Below are positions 26,783 through 37,915 of a stretch of DNA of 64,000 nt, one piece after another; position 1 is the first letter of the stretch; each line of letters begins with the position of its first letter. The notes under the pieces were generated by a model. It did not search any database. It was given only the letters and a program-made list of their open reading frames with translations, and was not told where the DNA came from. Location: positions 2,790,001-2,854,000 of the forward strand of contig NZ_CP011494.1 in assembly GCF_001043175.1 (NCBI RefSeq), given 5' to 3'. The DNA comes from Marinobacter psychrophilus. GTDB taxonomy: Bacteria > Pseudomonadota > Gammaproteobacteria > Pseudomonadales > Oleiphilaceae. A program made the position numbers and the translations under genes.

Positions 26783-27217
26783 ATGACAAACCTGACTATG
26801 GCAGCAGTTGCCGCCCTGATAGTTGGCATTCTGATCGGAATATTGCTGGGCCGCTCTACCGGGCAAGGCTCATCTCTTCGGCAGCGTCGCACCGAGCAGC
26901 AAATTGATGAGCTGCGCAACGAATATACCCGCTATCAAGCACAGGTTAACGAGCACTTTATGGAGTCTGCCCACCTGCTGCGCCGCTTCAATGACAGCTA
27001 TCGCGATGTGAATCAGCACATGGCCAAAAGCGCAACGCGTCTGTGTAACGACGACGAGCTGATACATGAACTCGAACAGAACTCAGCCCAACGCCTGAAA
27101 GACGATCGCAAAGAGGGTTCAGAACCGCCCCGCGACTATGCGCCAAAAGACCCAGATGGTTCTGGCACACTGGCAGAAGATTACGGTCTGAAAGAAAAAG
27201 CAAAAGCTAAAGCGTGA
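26783..27217 (+). CDS. zapG: YhcB/ZapG family membrane protein (DUF1043)
   Basis: A 144-aa protein with one N-terminal transmembrane helix (MAAVAALIVGILIGILLGR, about residues 6-24), then a coiled coil (RRTEQQIDELRNEYTRYQAQVNEHFMESAHLLRRF) and a charged, disordered tail rich in Lys, Asp and Pro. This layout and the motif HFxESAxLLxxFxxxYRxVxxHMAxSA fit YhcB/ZapG, which links cell division and envelope growth. ATG 26783 is preceded by AAAGGACAAAG. It is convergent with the Nif3-family gene. Confidence 0.9.
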   Translation: MTNLTMAAVAALIVGILIGILLGRSTGQGSSLRQRRTEQQIDELRNEYTRYQAQVNEHFMESAHLLRRFNDSYRDVNQHMAKSATRLCNDDELIHELEQNSAQRLKDDRKEGSEPPRDYAPKDPDGSGTLAEDYGLKEKAKAKA

Positions 27218-27229
27218 GCAAAGGCTGGC

Positions 27230-27973
27230 CTAGGCAGGGTTATCGCACTCGATAAACTGGTGGGCCAGCCCCAACTCCTTCGCCAAGGCTTTCCCTAATG
27301 CCTGAACGCCATAACGCTCTGTAGCGTGATGGCCAGCTGCAAAATAGTGAATTCCCCGCTCTCTGGCGGTGTGAGTCGTAGGTTCTGAAATCTCTCCGCT
27401 TATGTAAGCGTCCAGTCCCGCATCCGCCGCAGTATCAATAAAACCCTGAGCGCCACCGGTGCACCAAGCCACTGTTTTGATCAGGTCTGGCCCACCTTCA
27501 ATATGCAAAGGTTGCCGTTGCAAACAGCTCGAAATACGCTCGCTTAACGCCTGTGGCGTTAGCGCCTGGGGAAACTCGCCACGCCACACCAGACCATTCA
27601 AAGGCTCCGGGTTATCGATACCCAACACCCGGGCCAAATTGCGGTTGTTGCCATACCGCGGATGGTCATCCAATGGCAAGTGATAAGCCACCAAATTTAT
27701 CTCGTGAATTAGCAAGGTTTTCAAGCGATTGCGCTTTATACCCACCACGCGCTGGTCTTCGCCTTTCCAGAAATAACCGTGGTGTACCAGAACCATATCG
27801 GCTTTCAGCTCCACCGCCGCATCCAGTAGCGCCTGTGAGGCTGTAACGCCCGTAATCAGGGTATTTATCTCGGCCTTGCCTTCTACCTGAAGCCCGTTGG
27901 GGCTGTAATCCTGGAATTTTTCGGGCACCAGCCAGCTTTCCAGCAGCGCCATAATCTCGTTTCGATGCGCCAT
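27230..27973 (-). CDS. Nif3-like dinuclear metal-centre protein
   Basis: Member of the NIF3/YbgI family (247 aa), hexameric proteins with a two-metal site and possibly GTP cyclohydrolase I type 2-related activity; function is not firmly known. Typical motifs are PNGLQVEGKAEINTLITGVTAS at the start, VLVHHGYFWKG (metal-binding histidines), NLVAYHLPLDDHP, and the C-terminal AAGHHATERYGVQALGKAL. Length is right for single-domain bacterial forms. It lies 21 bases after hisC on the same strand, so it may be read from the his transcript. Confidence 0.9.
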   Translation of the reverse strand: MAHRNEIMALLESWLVPEKFQDYSPNGLQVEGKAEINTLITGVTASQALLDAAVELKADMVLVHHGYFWKGEDQRVVGIKRNRLKTLLIHEINLVAYHLPLDDHPRYGNNRNLARVLGIDNPEPLNGLVWRGEFPQALTPQALSERISSCLQRQPLHIEGGPDLIKTVAWCTGGAQGFIDTAADAGLDAYISGEISEPTTHTARERGIHYFAAGHHATERYGVQALGKALAKELGLAHQFIECDNPA

Positions 27974-27994
27974 AGCAGTGCCAGACCTCGATAA

Positions 27995-29059
27995 TCAGCG
28001 TGAATCACAGAGTGTTTTTAACGCCTCTATCAGAGCATCATTCTGCGGCGCTTTAGCAATAGTGATACGCAGAAACTCGTTGATCCGCGGCTTGTTGAAG
28101 TGCCGAACGATCACACCCTGCTCGCGTAAACCGTTCGCCAAATCAAATCCAGCCCATTGCGGATGCCGGGCAAACACAAAGTTGGCTCTGGACGGAAGCA
28201 CCTCGAAGCCCAGTTTATGCAGACATTCGCTAACCCGCTCACGCTCACGAATTACCCCGTTTCGGCTGTCCTGAAACCAGTCATCATCTTCATACGCGGC
28301 CTGTGCGCCCGCCAAAGCAAGGCGATCAAGAGGGTAGCTGTTGAAGCTGTCTTTCACCCGGTTCAGAGCCTCTATCAGTTCCGCATTACCGGCAGCAAAT
28401 CCTACCCGCAAACCCGCCAACGAACGTGATTTCGACAGGGTTTGGGTAACCAGCAGATTTGGATAAAGGTCAATTAAATTAATGGCGGTTTCGCCGCCGA
28501 AGTCGATGTAAGCTTCGTCAATAACGACGACTCGATCGGGATTGGCCTTCAGCACCACAGCAATTTCGGTAAGGTTCAGATAGCGACCAGTAGGCGCATT
28601 CGGATTGGGGAAAATGACGCCTCCGTTGGGCTGACTGTAATCGTCAGGGTCAATCGCAAACTCTTCATTCAATGGCACTTTGCGAGCCTTGATGCCGTAA
28701 AGACCGCAATAAACCGGATAAAAGCTGTAGCTGATGTCCGGGTAAAGTATCGGCTGATCCTGCTGAAACAGTGCGAAAAAAACATGCGCTAAAACTTCGT
28801 CGGAACCGTTGCCCAGAAACACTTGGTCGGCTTTAATACCGTGGTAGGTGGCAATAGTTGCCTTCAGCGCCTGACCCTCGGGATCCGGATACAGGCGCAA
28901 ATTATCATTAAGCTCGGCCTGAATGGCTTCGATGACCTTGGGCGACGGGCCAAACGGATTCTCGTTGGTGTTAAGTTTTACCAAGTTAGCGTTTTTGGGC
29001 TGCTCACCGGGAATATAAGGCACCAAATCGTGAACCAGTGGGCTCCAGAATTTGCTCAT
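27995..29059 (-). CDS. hisC: Histidinol-phosphate aminotransferase
   Basis: PLP-dependent class I/II aminotransferase (354 aa) making histidinol phosphate in histidine synthesis. Motifs: [13 protein letters not shown] at the N-terminus, [37 protein letters not shown], the PLP lysine in [20 protein letters not shown], and the C-terminal [20 protein letters not shown]. It follows hisD by 39 bases and probably belongs to the murA-hisG-hisD-hisC run. Confidence 0.96.
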   Translation of the reverse strand: MSKFWSPLVHDLVPYIPGEQPKNANLVKLNTNENPFGPSPKVIEAIQAELNDNLRLYPDPEGQALKATIATYHGIKADQVFLGNGSDEVLAHVFFALFQQDQPILYPDISYSFYPVYCGLYGIKARKVPLNEEFAIDPDDYSQPNGGVIFPNPNAPTGRYLNLTEIAVVLKANPDRVVVIDEAYIDFGGETAINLIDLYPNLLVTQTLSKSRSLAGLRVGFAAGNAELIEALNRVKDSFNSYPLDRLALAGAQAAYEDDDWFQDSRNGVIRERERVSECLHKLGFEVLPSRANFVFARHPQWAGFDLANGLREQGVIVRHFNKPRINEFLRITIAKAPQNDALIEALKTLCDSR

Positions 29060-29098
29060 GGGTTTTCTCCGTGGCGGTGGCCGTTGGTAATGAAGCGT

Positions 29099-30406
29099 CT
29101 AATCTCGCTGAATCCGGTATTCTGCCGAGCGCGCGTGGGCGGTCAGGCCCTCGCCTCTGGCCAACACAGAAGCCACTCGCCCCATACGGCTCGCACCTTC
29201 GGCGCTGAATCCAATAATAGATGAGCGCTTCTGGAAATCGTAAACACCCAGAGGCGACGAAAAACGCGCGGTGCCGCTAGTAGGCAGCACGTGATTCGGG
29301 CCGGCACAATAGTCCCCAAGGGCCTCGGCGGTATACCGGCCCATAAAGATAGCACCGGCATGGCGGATGTCCGCCAGCAACGCTTGCGGATCAGCAACGG
29401 ACAATTCCAGATGCTCCGGCGCAATTCGATTTGATACCTTGGCCGCTTCTGCCAGATCAGCAACCTGAATCAGTGCAGCGCGATCGGCCAATGAAGTGCG
29501 GATAATCTCCGCCCGCTCCATGGTGGGCAGTAGTCGTTCAATACTGGCTTCCACCGCATCCAGAAACTCGGCGCTGGGGCTGATCAGAATCGACTGGGCC
29601 TGCTCGTCGTGCTCGGCCTGGGAAAACAGATCCATCGCAATCCAGTCCGGATGAGTCTGACCGTCACAAATCACCAGAATTTCCGACGGCCCGGCAATCA
29701 TGTCGATACCCACGGTGCCAAACACCTCGCGCTTGGCAGCTGCTACAAAAATGTTGCCGGGGCCCACAATCTTATCGACCGCCGGTACCGTGTCAGTGCC
29801 ATAAGCCAGCGCAGCCACTGCCTGAGCACCACCGATGGTGAATACCCGATCTACTCCGGCAATCGCTGCCGCTGCCAGCACCAAGTCATTCACCACTCCA
29901 TCCGGTGTCGGCACCACCATAATCACTTCGGCCACGCCGGCGACTTTTGCCGGTATGGCGTTCATCAGAACCGACGATGGATAAGCCGCTTTGCCGCCGG
30001 GCACATACAGCCCTGCCCGATCCAGCGGCGTAATTTTCTGCCCCAGCACCGTGCCGTCGGCTTCCTCATATTGCCAGGACTCCTGACTCTGACGCTGATG
30101 ATAATCCCGCACCCGGCGGGCCGCATGTTCCAAGGCGTCACGCTGGTCCTGGGGAATGGTTTTCAAGGCATGCTGCAACCGTTCCTGACTCATTTCCAGC
30201 TCGGCTACGCTGCCAACGCTCAGACGGTCAAACTTGGCCGTGAACTCCAGAACAGCCGCGTCGCCGCGGGTTTTCACCTCGTGCAAAATATGACGCACCG
30301 ACTCGTTCACCTGATGATCCACGCTGTCATCCCAAGCCAACAGGGCCGATAGCGCACTGTCAAAGTCTGCATCGGAGGCGTTCAATCGCTGGATATTAAC
30401 GGTCAT
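29099..30406 (-). CDS. hisD: Histidinol dehydrogenase
   Basis: Zinc- and NAD-dependent enzyme (435 aa) catalysing the final two oxidation steps of histidine synthesis. Diagnostic blocks are [78 protein letters not shown] and [14 protein letters not shown] (Gln/His zinc and catalytic residues). Near the end is [29 protein letters not shown] 270-bp spacer with a hairpin-rich repeat separates it from hisG, unusual in an otherwise compact run. Confidence 0.97.
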   Translation of the reverse strand: MTVNIQRLNASDADFDSALSALLAWDDSVDHQVNESVRHILHEVKTRGDAAVLEFTAKFDRLSVGSVAELEMSQERLQHALKTIPQDQRDALEHAARRVRDYHQRQSQESWQYEEADGTVLGQKITPLDRAGLYVPGGKAAYPSSVLMNAIPAKVAGVAEVIMVVPTPDGVVNDLVLAAAAIAGVDRVFTIGGAQAVAALAYGTDTVPAVDKIVGPGNIFVAAAKREVFGTVGIDMIAGPSEILVICDGQTHPDWIAMDLFSQAEHDEQAQSILISPSAEFLDAVEASIERLLPTMERAEIIRTSLADRAALIQVADLAEAAKVSNRIAPEHLELSVADPQALLADIRHAGAIFMGRYTAEALGDYCAGPNHVLPTSGTARFSSPLGVYDFQKRSSIIGFSAEGASRMGRVASVLARGEGLTAHARSAEYRIQRD

Positions 30407-30471
30407 GTGTTAAACCCTGTCGTGAATAAAAACTGAAGTTGAAACGAAAAAGTGATGCCTGTAGGCAACTC

Positions 30472-30620
30472 GTGGCAAGCGCTCTTAACGGGCTTGCCAC
30501 CACCCAAAGTTCAGCGAAGGGACTGTGGGGCGGCCTACCAAAACTATACGGAGCTATGGATGGCGTAGCCCAAGCGTCACATGGACGTGTCTGAGCGAGT
30601 CTTGGTAGTCCACCCCACAG
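30472..30620. repeat. Palindromic repeat element between hisG and hisD
   Basis: Two nested structures lie in the spacer 30407-30676. First, GTGGCAAGC (30472-30480) and GCTTGCCAC (30492-30500) form a perfect 9-bp hairpin. Second, a 19-base arm at 30523-30541 pairs at 17 of 19 positions with 30602-30620, enclosing about 60 bases. A through-reading minus-strand frame (30396-30665) has no gene-like product. The structure suggests a dispersed MITE- or ERIC-like element, though no second copy is visible in this window. Confidence 0.55.
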
Positions 30621-30676
30621 GCGCCAACGTAAGGATGCAAGCCGTTTACAGAGGCAACCTCTCATGTATCCGTGAA

Positions 30677-31315
30677 CTAACGGCGTTTCTCCACCGCGGC
30701 CGACATCATTTCGATAATGAGATTTATACGTTCGTGTTTCATTTTCATGGAGGCACGATTCACAATTAATCGGGTGCTGATATGTTCGATCAATTCCCGC
30801 GCTTCCAGACCGTTGGCTTTCAACGTATTGCCCGTATCGACGATGTCGACAATCTCATCGGCCAGACCCAAAATCGGCGCCAGTTCCATCGCGCCGTAGA
30901 GCTTTATGATATCGGCTTGGCGGCCTTGGGCTGCGTAATAGCGCCGTGCAAGATTTACAAACTTGGTAGCGACCTTCAAACGCCCTGTTGGAACCGGACA
31001 CCCTTTGGCGCCGGCGGTCATCAGGCGGCAGCGAGCGATATTGAGGTCCAGCGGCTCGTAGAGGCCTTCACCACCGTGTTCCATCAGCGTGTCTTTGCCC
31101 GTCACGCCCAAGTCAGCGGCACCATATTGCACATAGGTCGGAACGTCTGTGGCTCGAAGGATAAGCACGCGCACATGGCTGTTGGTGGTAGGAAATACCA
31201 GCTTGCGGGACTTATTTACATCGTCGACCAACTCAATTCCGGCTTCTGCCAGCAAGGGCAAGGTTTCTTCCAGAATGCGGCCTTTCGACAAGGCAATGGT
31301 AATGGAATCTGTCAT
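30677..31315 (-). CDS. hisG: ATP phosphoribosyltransferase, short form
   Basis: First enzyme of histidine synthesis (212 aa), joining ATP and PRPP. Motifs: [57 protein letters not shown], and the PRPP-binding [18 protein letters not shown]. At 212 aa it is the short HisG type, which lacks the C-terminal regulatory domain and normally needs the HisRS-like subunit HisZ; no hisZ is in this window. It lies 41 bases after murA on the same strand, an arrangement shared with pseudomonads. Confidence 0.97.
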   Translation of the reverse strand: MTDSITIALSKGRILEETLPLLAEAGIELVDDVNKSRKLVFPTTNSHVRVLILRATDVPTYVQYGAADLGVTGKDTLMEHGGEGLYEPLDLNIARCRLMTAGAKGCPVPTGRLKVATKFVNLARRYYAAQGRQADIIKLYGAMELAPILGLADEIVDIVDTGNTLKANGLEARELIEHISTRLIVNRASMKMKHERINLIIEMMSAAVEKRR

Positions 31316-31356
31316 ATCGTATCCGGTTTCCCGTTAGCTCTTTGCTGCCGTGTTAC

Positions 31357-32891
<1,535 letters not shown>

Positions 32892-33008
32892 AAACATTCC
32901 TCGGATATTAAAAATCAAGGGGCGGAATTGTAACTAATTCTTCAGCTGCGGTCAGCCTTCGCATTGGATAATCCGTATCAACGCTAGCCGCCAACGATGC
33001 TTGCCCGG

Positions 33009-33350
33009 TTAATCCGGATTTACGCCCGGCCTGACAGCGGAAAACCCTGGTAGTGCGTCATTCAGATTCGCCAGCGCGGCCAGCGCCAGCAAGCGCTCAC
33101 CAGGGTGCTCATAGCGCAGGTTCAGCGCGCGCTCGCGGGCGAACCGTTGCCAACACAAAAGTACTGACAGCAACGAACTGCTAGCGCTAGTCAACTTTGC
33201 CAAATCGACGGTGATGTCGCCTTTGGCCCCTGCCAGCAAAGCCTCTCCGCGCTGGCGCAGGTCGGCAGCAACCATAGCATCGGCTTCGCCGTCAATTGTC
33301 AGGTTATTGTCGCTGAAATTAAGCGTCGGCTGCGGGTTACTAGCGCTCAT
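33009..33350 (-). CDS. mlaB: Mla transporter STAS subunit
   Basis: Cytoplasmic STAS-domain protein (113 aa) that binds the ATPase MlaF and stabilises the phospholipid transporter MlaFEDB. The STAS fold shows in FSDNNLTIDGEADAMVAADLRQRG and ITVDLAKLTSASSSLLSVLLCWQRFARE (helix after the conserved Ser/Thr). ATG overlaps the mlaC stop by one base. It is the last gene of the mlaFEDCB operon; sequence conservation of MlaB is low, so position supports the call strongly. Confidence 0.88.
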   Translation of the reverse strand: MSASNPQPTLNFSDNNLTIDGEADAMVAADLRQRGEALLAGAKGDITVDLAKLTSASSSLLSVLLCWQRFARERALNLRYEHPGERLLALAALANLNDALPGFSAVRPGVNPD

Positions 33351-34012
33351 TATTGTCCTGCTTTTTCGTCAATGACCTGTTCCAGGTTGAGGCTATCGGC
33401 CGGGTCGTTCCAGCCGTCGATCACCACCTGCACTTGGTCTCGATTGGCCTCCATTTCTTGACTGAAACGGTCACGGAACGCGAGTCCGATGTTCACGCCT
33501 TCCACAATCACGTTCTCCATCATCCACTGGTCGTTTTTGGCGCGATACATGGAATAGGTAACCGGATAGCGATTGCCTGTTTCGGTGATCACCTGCATAT
33601 CCACAGACGCACGATTATCATCACGGGGGTTAAACGTAGCGCCTAGCACCTCGATGCGAAAGTTGCGCGATTCTACTAAAGCCTGGGCATAGCTCTCAAA
33701 CAAGCTGCGCTTGAACTTTTCTACAAACTGGTCACGCTGTTCCGGAGACGCCTGGCGGGCATAACGCCCCATCACCCGGGCCGCAATACGGCGAAAGTCA
33801 ACAAAGCCATCCATCGTTTGATTCATGCTGCTGTAAAACAAGTCGGCGTCGTCTTGATATGACTCCCGCTCCCGGTTGAGCTGTTCAACCATGCGCTGGG
33901 TGTTGTCGTTCACATAAGCTCGTAACTGTTCTTCAGTATCGGCTTGAACAGACACAGCCAGCAGACTGAGAAAAACGAACAGAAAAATGGATCGATAACG
34001 CGCAACGGCCAT
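33350..34012 (-). CDS. mlaC: Mla phospholipid-binding periplasmic protein
   Basis: Periplasmic carrier (220 aa) shuttling phospholipid between the outer-membrane MlaA complex and the inner-membrane MlaFEDB transporter. A signal peptide covers about residues 1-24 (SIFLFVFLSLLAVSVQA). Family motifs include DFRRIAARVMGRYARQASPEQRDQFVEKFKRSLFESYAQAL and WMMENVIVEGVNIGLAFRDRFSQEM. It follows mlaD by 35 bases. A full set mlaF-E-D-C-B is present here; mlaA is not in the window. Confidence 0.95.
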   Translation of the reverse strand: MAVARYRSIFLFVFLSLLAVSVQADTEEQLRAYVNDNTQRMVEQLNRERESYQDDADLFYSSMNQTMDGFVDFRRIAARVMGRYARQASPEQRDQFVEKFKRSLFESYAQALVESRNFRIEVLGATFNPRDDNRASVDMQVITETGNRYPVTYSMYRAKNDQWMMENVIVEGVNIGLAFRDRFSQEMEANRDQVQVVIDGWNDPADSLNLEQVIDEKAGQ

Positions 34013-34047
34013 CTTGGTGTCTCCGATTGAGTGCTTGTTAAAAGGCC

Positions 34048-34497
34048 TTAGCGGCCAGAGGCAAAATTACTGATCAGCCGTTCGATATTCATCGCCGACT
34101 GGGTGGTGTAAAAGTTGTCACCCGGCTGCAGGGACTCCAGATCACCACCAATAGATATGTCAATATATTGCTCACCCAGCAGACCGGACGTGCGTATCAT
34201 CGCGGCGCTGTCAGCAGGGATGTTGTTTACATCGGAGTTAATAGACAATGTTACACGGGCCTTGAACGTGTCTCGATCCAGCTCGATAGACTCGATAGAA
34301 CCAACCTGCACGCCCGCCATTGAAACTCTACCCCGCGACCCAAGGCCTCCAGTATCGGTAAAGTCTGCATACACGGTGTAGGTGCTGCCGGCAGCAGCCA
34401 ATGACAAACCGCTGACCTGCAGTGCCAAAAACATCATGGCACCCATGCCTGCCAGCACGAACAATCCAACAATTATTTCAATGGTTCTTTGCGCCAT
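34048..34497 (-). CDS. mlaD: Mla MCE-domain subunit
   Basis: Inner-membrane-anchored MCE protein (149 aa) that forms the hexameric hydrophobic ring of the Mla transporter. One N-terminal helix (IEIIVGLFVLAGMGAMMFLALQVSG, about residues 5-29) precedes the MCE domain: TYTVYADFTDTGGLGSRGRVSMAGVQVGSIESIEL and IRTSGLLGEQYIDISIGG. ATG 34497 has GGAG eight bases upstream; GTG 34500 is a less likely start. It lies between mlaE and mlaC. Confidence 0.95.
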   Translation of the reverse strand: MAQRTIEIIVGLFVLAGMGAMMFLALQVSGLSLAAAGSTYTVYADFTDTGGLGSRGRVSMAGVQVGSIESIELDRDTFKARVTLSINSDVNNIPADSAAMIRTSGLLGEQYIDISIGGDLESLQPGDNFYTTQSAMNIERLISNFASGR

Positions 34498-34524
34498 CAC
34501 CGACTCCTGTTAATTTCCAGATCA

Positions 34525-35307
34525 TCAGAAATTGCCGAACATTACGGCGGTCAATATAAAGTCCAGCCCAAGCACGGCCAGCGACGAATACACCACAGTT
34601 TTTGTGGTTGCCGAACTGATGCCGGCGGATGTTGGCACACAGTCATAGCCTTGATACACCGCAATCCAGGCGCACACAAAGCCAAACACCACACTTTTTA
34701 TGACGCCGTTTAGCACGTCGTCACGAAAATCAACCGAAGCCTGCATGTTGCCCCAGAACGAGCCTTCGAACACACCCAGCCATTCTACTCCCACCAGCAT
34801 ACCACCAAGGATACCCACCATCGAAAACACCAGGGCCAGAATAGGCATGCTCAGAAAGCCCGCCCATAACCGCGGTGCTATCACCCGGCGCAAAGGATCC
34901 ACGCCCATCATTTCCATGCTCGAAAGCTGCTCTGTGGCTTTCATCAGGCCAATTTCTGCGGTCAACGCCGAACCAGCGCGGCCAGCAAACAAGAGCGCGG
35001 TCACCACCGGCCCCAATTCGCGCACCAGGGTGAGGGCAATCAGCTGGCCAATGGCCGACTCAGAGCCAAAGTCGCTGAGAATCGTGTAGCCCTGTAACCC
35101 AAGTACCATGCCAATAAACAGCCCGGAAACCATCACAATCACCAGTGACAGCACCCCAACCGAATATATCTGTTTCAACAGCAGTGGCAGGCCCACCGAC
35201 GGCTTTGGCACGCCTGCCAGCGCGCCCAGTAAAAACTGACTGGCTCGCCCGAAAGACGCCAGAAAATCCAGCGTATTCTTCCCCAGGCGGGCGATCGCAT
35301 CCATCAT
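34525..35307 (-). CDS. mlaE: Mla ABC transporter permease
   Basis: Permease of the Mla phospholipid transporter (260 aa) with five to six hydrophobic segments. The MlaE signature [42 protein letters not shown] is at about residues 115-160. The start ATG 35307 overlaps the mlaF stop (ATGA), so the two are translationally coupled. It works with MlaF ATPase and the MlaD ring in the inner membrane. Confidence 0.96.
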   Translation of the reverse strand: MMDAIARLGKNTLDFLASFGRASQFLLGALAGVPKPSVGLPLLLKQIYSVGVLSLVIVMVSGLFIGMVLGLQGYTILSDFGSESAIGQLIALTLVRELGPVVTALLFAGRAGSALTAEIGLMKATEQLSSMEMMGVDPLRRVIAPRLWAGFLSMPILALVFSMVGILGGMLVGVEWLGVFEGSFWGNMQASVDFRDDVLNGVIKSVVFGFVCAWIAVYQGYDCVPTSAGISSATTKTVVYSSLAVLGLDFILTAVMFGNF

Positions 35308-36113
35308 TGCTTTGCTCCCAGCCCAAAATCGACGGCGCGTTCTGGCGCCGGATAGTGAAAAGGTACGGGGCCATCGGGCTTGCCCTGCAAGAACTGCTGC
35401 ACCTTGTCTGATGAGTGCTCGCGCAATTGTTCCGGCGTGCCCGCGCCGATCACCTTGCCGTCAGAAAGAATAAAGGCGTAGTGACAAATGCTGAGTGATT
35501 CCGGCACGTCGTGAGATACCAGAACGCTGGTCAGACCCATGGCAATGTTCAGTTGTCGAATAAGCTTCACCACCACGCCCATGGCGATGGGGTCTTGGCC
35601 GGCAAAGGGTTCGTCATACATAATCAGTTCTGGGTCCAACACAATGCTGCGAGCCAGTGCCACTCGCCGCGTCATGCCGCCGGACAGCTCTGCGGGCATC
35701 AGGTCGCGCGCGCCACGCAGGCCCACGGCTTCCAACTTCATCAGGACGATGTCGCGAATCATGTCTTCCGGCAGTTTGGTGTGTACCCTCAGGGGGAAGG
35801 CTACGTTCTCGTACACGCTCACATCGGTAAAAAGAGCCCCGCTTTGGAACAGCATGCCCATCTTTTTCCGCAGCTGAAACAGCGCACCGCGCCGCAGCTT
35901 GGGTATGTTGTGGCCGTCAACCAAAACCGAGCCAGACTCCGGCTTCAGCTGTCCGCCAATTAGACGCAACAATGTTGTTTTCCCAGTGCCACTAGGGCCC
36001 ATGATCGCAGTGATCTTGCCACGAGGAATTTGCAAACTGAGGCCATCAAAAACACGCCGCCCAGAGCGCGAGAAAACCACGTTTTCCAAGGAAATATAAG
36101 CAGCTTCTGCCAT
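35304..36113 (-). CDS. mlaF: Mla ABC transporter ATPase
   Basis: ABC ATPase (269 aa) powering retrograde or anterograde phospholipid movement across the envelope. Walker [13 protein letters not shown] (about residues 40-51), Q-loop [14 protein letters not shown], signature [14 protein letters not shown] and Walker [14 protein letters not shown] are all intact. The C-terminal extension [23 protein letters not shown] is typical of MlaF and contacts MlaB. First gene of the minus-strand mla operon; divergent from kdsD, with 213 bp between starts. Confidence 0.97.
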   Translation of the reverse strand: MAEAAYISLENVVFSRSGRRVFDGLSLQIPRGKITAIMGPSGTGKTTLLRLIGGQLKPESGSVLVDGHNIPKLRRGALFQLRKKMGMLFQSGALFTDVSVYENVAFPLRVHTKLPEDMIRDIVLMKLEAVGLRGARDLMPAELSGGMTRRVALARSIVLDPELIMYDEPFAGQDPIAMGVVVKLIRQLNIAMGLTSVLVSHDVPESLSICHYAFILSDGKVIGAGTPEQLREHSSDKVQQFLQGKPDGPVPFHYPAPERAVDFGLGAKQ

Positions 36114-36326
36114 AACCTACCCCTTAAAAGAGCCGCTACATTATGCCAAGACGCACTCAAGCTCAATCCGCTATGGCTAAAATTTCACCTTGCGAACTGG
36201 CCGCAGCCGGGTTTTGACCCATTCAGAGACAGCCCACGGCTGTCCAATGTTATACTCTGTTTCACGACAGCCCAAGTGGCGAAATCTCGGCCATCAGCCG
36301 AATTAGACTTAAAGAGCAGGAACAGG

Positions 36327-37307
36327 ATGACAGACCCAGTGCTAAAGGATTTCCGAGAATCCGCGCTCAACACCATCCGTATCGAGCGCGATGCCATTAC
36401 CAGCCTTGAGCAGCGTATTGGCGAATCATTCACTCGTGCCTGCCAGGCAATTATGGCTTGCCGCGGCCGTGTCGTGGTGACCGGTATGGGCAAATCTGGC
36501 CATATCGGCAACAAAATTGCCGCCACTCTGGCCAGTACCGGCACACCGGCTTTTTTTGTTCATCCTGGTGAAGCCAGCCACGGTGATCTGGGCATGATTA
36601 CCAACCAGGACGTGGTCATCGCCATCTCCAATAGCGGCAATACCAACGAAGTGGTCACCCTGCTGCCAATGTTGAAACGCATGGGAACGCCACTGATCAG
36701 CATGACTGGTGACCCGCAGTCGATTCTGGCACAGGAAGCATTGGCCAATCTGGACGTTAGCGTACTTAAAGAAGCCTGCCCGTTAGGCCTGGCACCCACT
36801 TCAAGTACCACCGCCACACTGGTAATGGGCGATGCCCTGGCCGTTGCCCTGTTGGAAGCGCGGGGTTTTAGCGCCGAGGACTTCGCGTTTTCGCACCCTG
36901 GGGGACGCCTGGGCCGCCGTCTGCTGCTTCGAGTAGTAGACATCATGCACAGTGGCGATAGCGTTCCGGTAGTCAGTGAAGGTACGACCCTCAGCGGTGC
37001 GCTACTGGAAATTTCCCGCAAGGGCCTGGGTATGACCACTGTGGTGGACAGTAACGGCATCCTGATAGGCGTATTCACTGACGGCGACCTGCGCCGCAGC
37101 CTGGATAAAAATGTAGACGTACACACTACCGCCATAGAACAGCTGATGACCCATAATGGCAAAACCATCCGTGCCGACCAACTGGCAGTAGAAGCTCTGA
37201 ATATTATGGAAGAAATGAAGATCAGCGCCCTGCCAGTGGTCGGTGAGCACGGTGAGCTGGTGGGGGCCTTGAATATGCACGATCTGCTGCGTGCGGGAGT
37301 CATTTAA
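36327..37307 (+). CDS. kdsD: Arabinose-5-phosphate isomerase
   Basis: Isomerase (326 aa) converting ribulose-5-phosphate to arabinose-5-phosphate, the first step of Kdo synthesis for lipid A-core. An N-terminal SIS domain (VVVTGMGKSGHIGNKIAATLASTGTPAFFVHPGEASHGDLGM) is followed by two CBS domains. ATG 36327 is preceded by AACAGG; the frame is open upstream to 36030 but would overlap mlaF. TAATG overlap couples it to kdsC. It heads kdsD-kdsC-lptCAB-rpoN. Confidence 0.96.
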   Translation: MTDPVLKDFRESALNTIRIERDAITSLEQRIGESFTRACQAIMACRGRVVVTGMGKSGHIGNKIAATLASTGTPAFFVHPGEASHGDLGMITNQDVVIAISNSGNTNEVVTLLPMLKRMGTPLISMTGDPQSILAQEALANLDVSVLKEACPLGLAPTSSTTATLVMGDALAVALLEARGFSAEDFAFSHPGGRLGRRLLLRVVDIMHSGDSVPVVSEGTTLSGALLEISRKGLGMTTVVDSNGILIGVFTDGDLRRSLDKNVDVHTTAIEQLMTHNGKTIRADQLAVEALNIMEEMKISALPVVGEHGELVGALNMHDLLRAGVI

Positions 37308-37915
37308 TGGACACACTTGTAAAAGATACCCCTAATTTCCGGCCGCAATGGCCGGCCAGCGTGCTTGCCAAAGCAGCCAACATTCGCCTGATTGCGCTGG
37401 ATGTGGATGGCATCATGAGCGATGGCAAAATTTACTTCAGCGCCAGCGGTGACGAGCTAAAAGCCTTCAACATTCTCGACGGACTTGGACTCAAGCAGCT
37501 TATGGCCGCAGGCATTACGGTCGCAGTCATTACCGGAAGGCGTTCACCACTGACCGAAAAACGCATGACTGACTTGGGTATCCCGCACCTTTTGCAAGGC
37601 CGCAAGGACAAACGCACCGCACTGCTAGAGATTGTCGATCTGATGGGCATCCCGGCCAGTGATATTGCGTATATGGGCGACGATTTGCCGGATTTGCCAG
37701 CGCTTCGCTACGCCGGCCTCGGCATTACCGTGCCCAACGGCTATTGGCTGCTTCAGGAGCACGCCGATTATTGCACCCGAAGCCGCGGCGGTGATGGCGC
37801 GGTGCGCGAAGCCTGCGATCTGATTCTCGCGTCCCAGGGCAAGCTCGACACGGCCCTTGCACCCTACCTTGAAGCCTATATTGAGCCCGTCCGCGACGCG
37901 GGAAGCGCACCATGA
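37307..37915 (+). CDS. kdsC: Kdo-8-phosphate phosphatase
   Basis: HAD-family phosphatase (202 aa) releasing Kdo from Kdo-8-phosphate. The HAD nucleophile motif is LDVDGIMSDGKIYFS (about residues 29-43); later motifs are VITGRRSPLTEKR and the acidic MGDDLPDLPAL. The small cap-less form and its place between kdsD and lptC define it as KdsC. Overlaps: one base with kdsD and four (ATGA) with lptC. Confidence 0.95.
   Translation: MDTLVKDTPNFRPQWPASVLAKAANIRLIALDVDGIMSDGKIYFSASGDELKAFNILDGLGLKQLMAAGITVAVITGRRSPLTEKRMTDLGIPHLLQGRKDKRTALLEIVDLMGIPASDIAYMGDDLPDLPALRYAGLGITVPNGYWLLQEHADYCTRSRGGDGAVREACDLILASQGKLDTALAPYLEAYIEPVRDAGSAP

Noticed and set aside
30396-30665. Minus-strand 89-codon open frame between hisG and hisD
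   Set aside because: It reads straight through a palindromic repeat; the Arg/Trp/Pro-rich product looks like translated repeat DNA.
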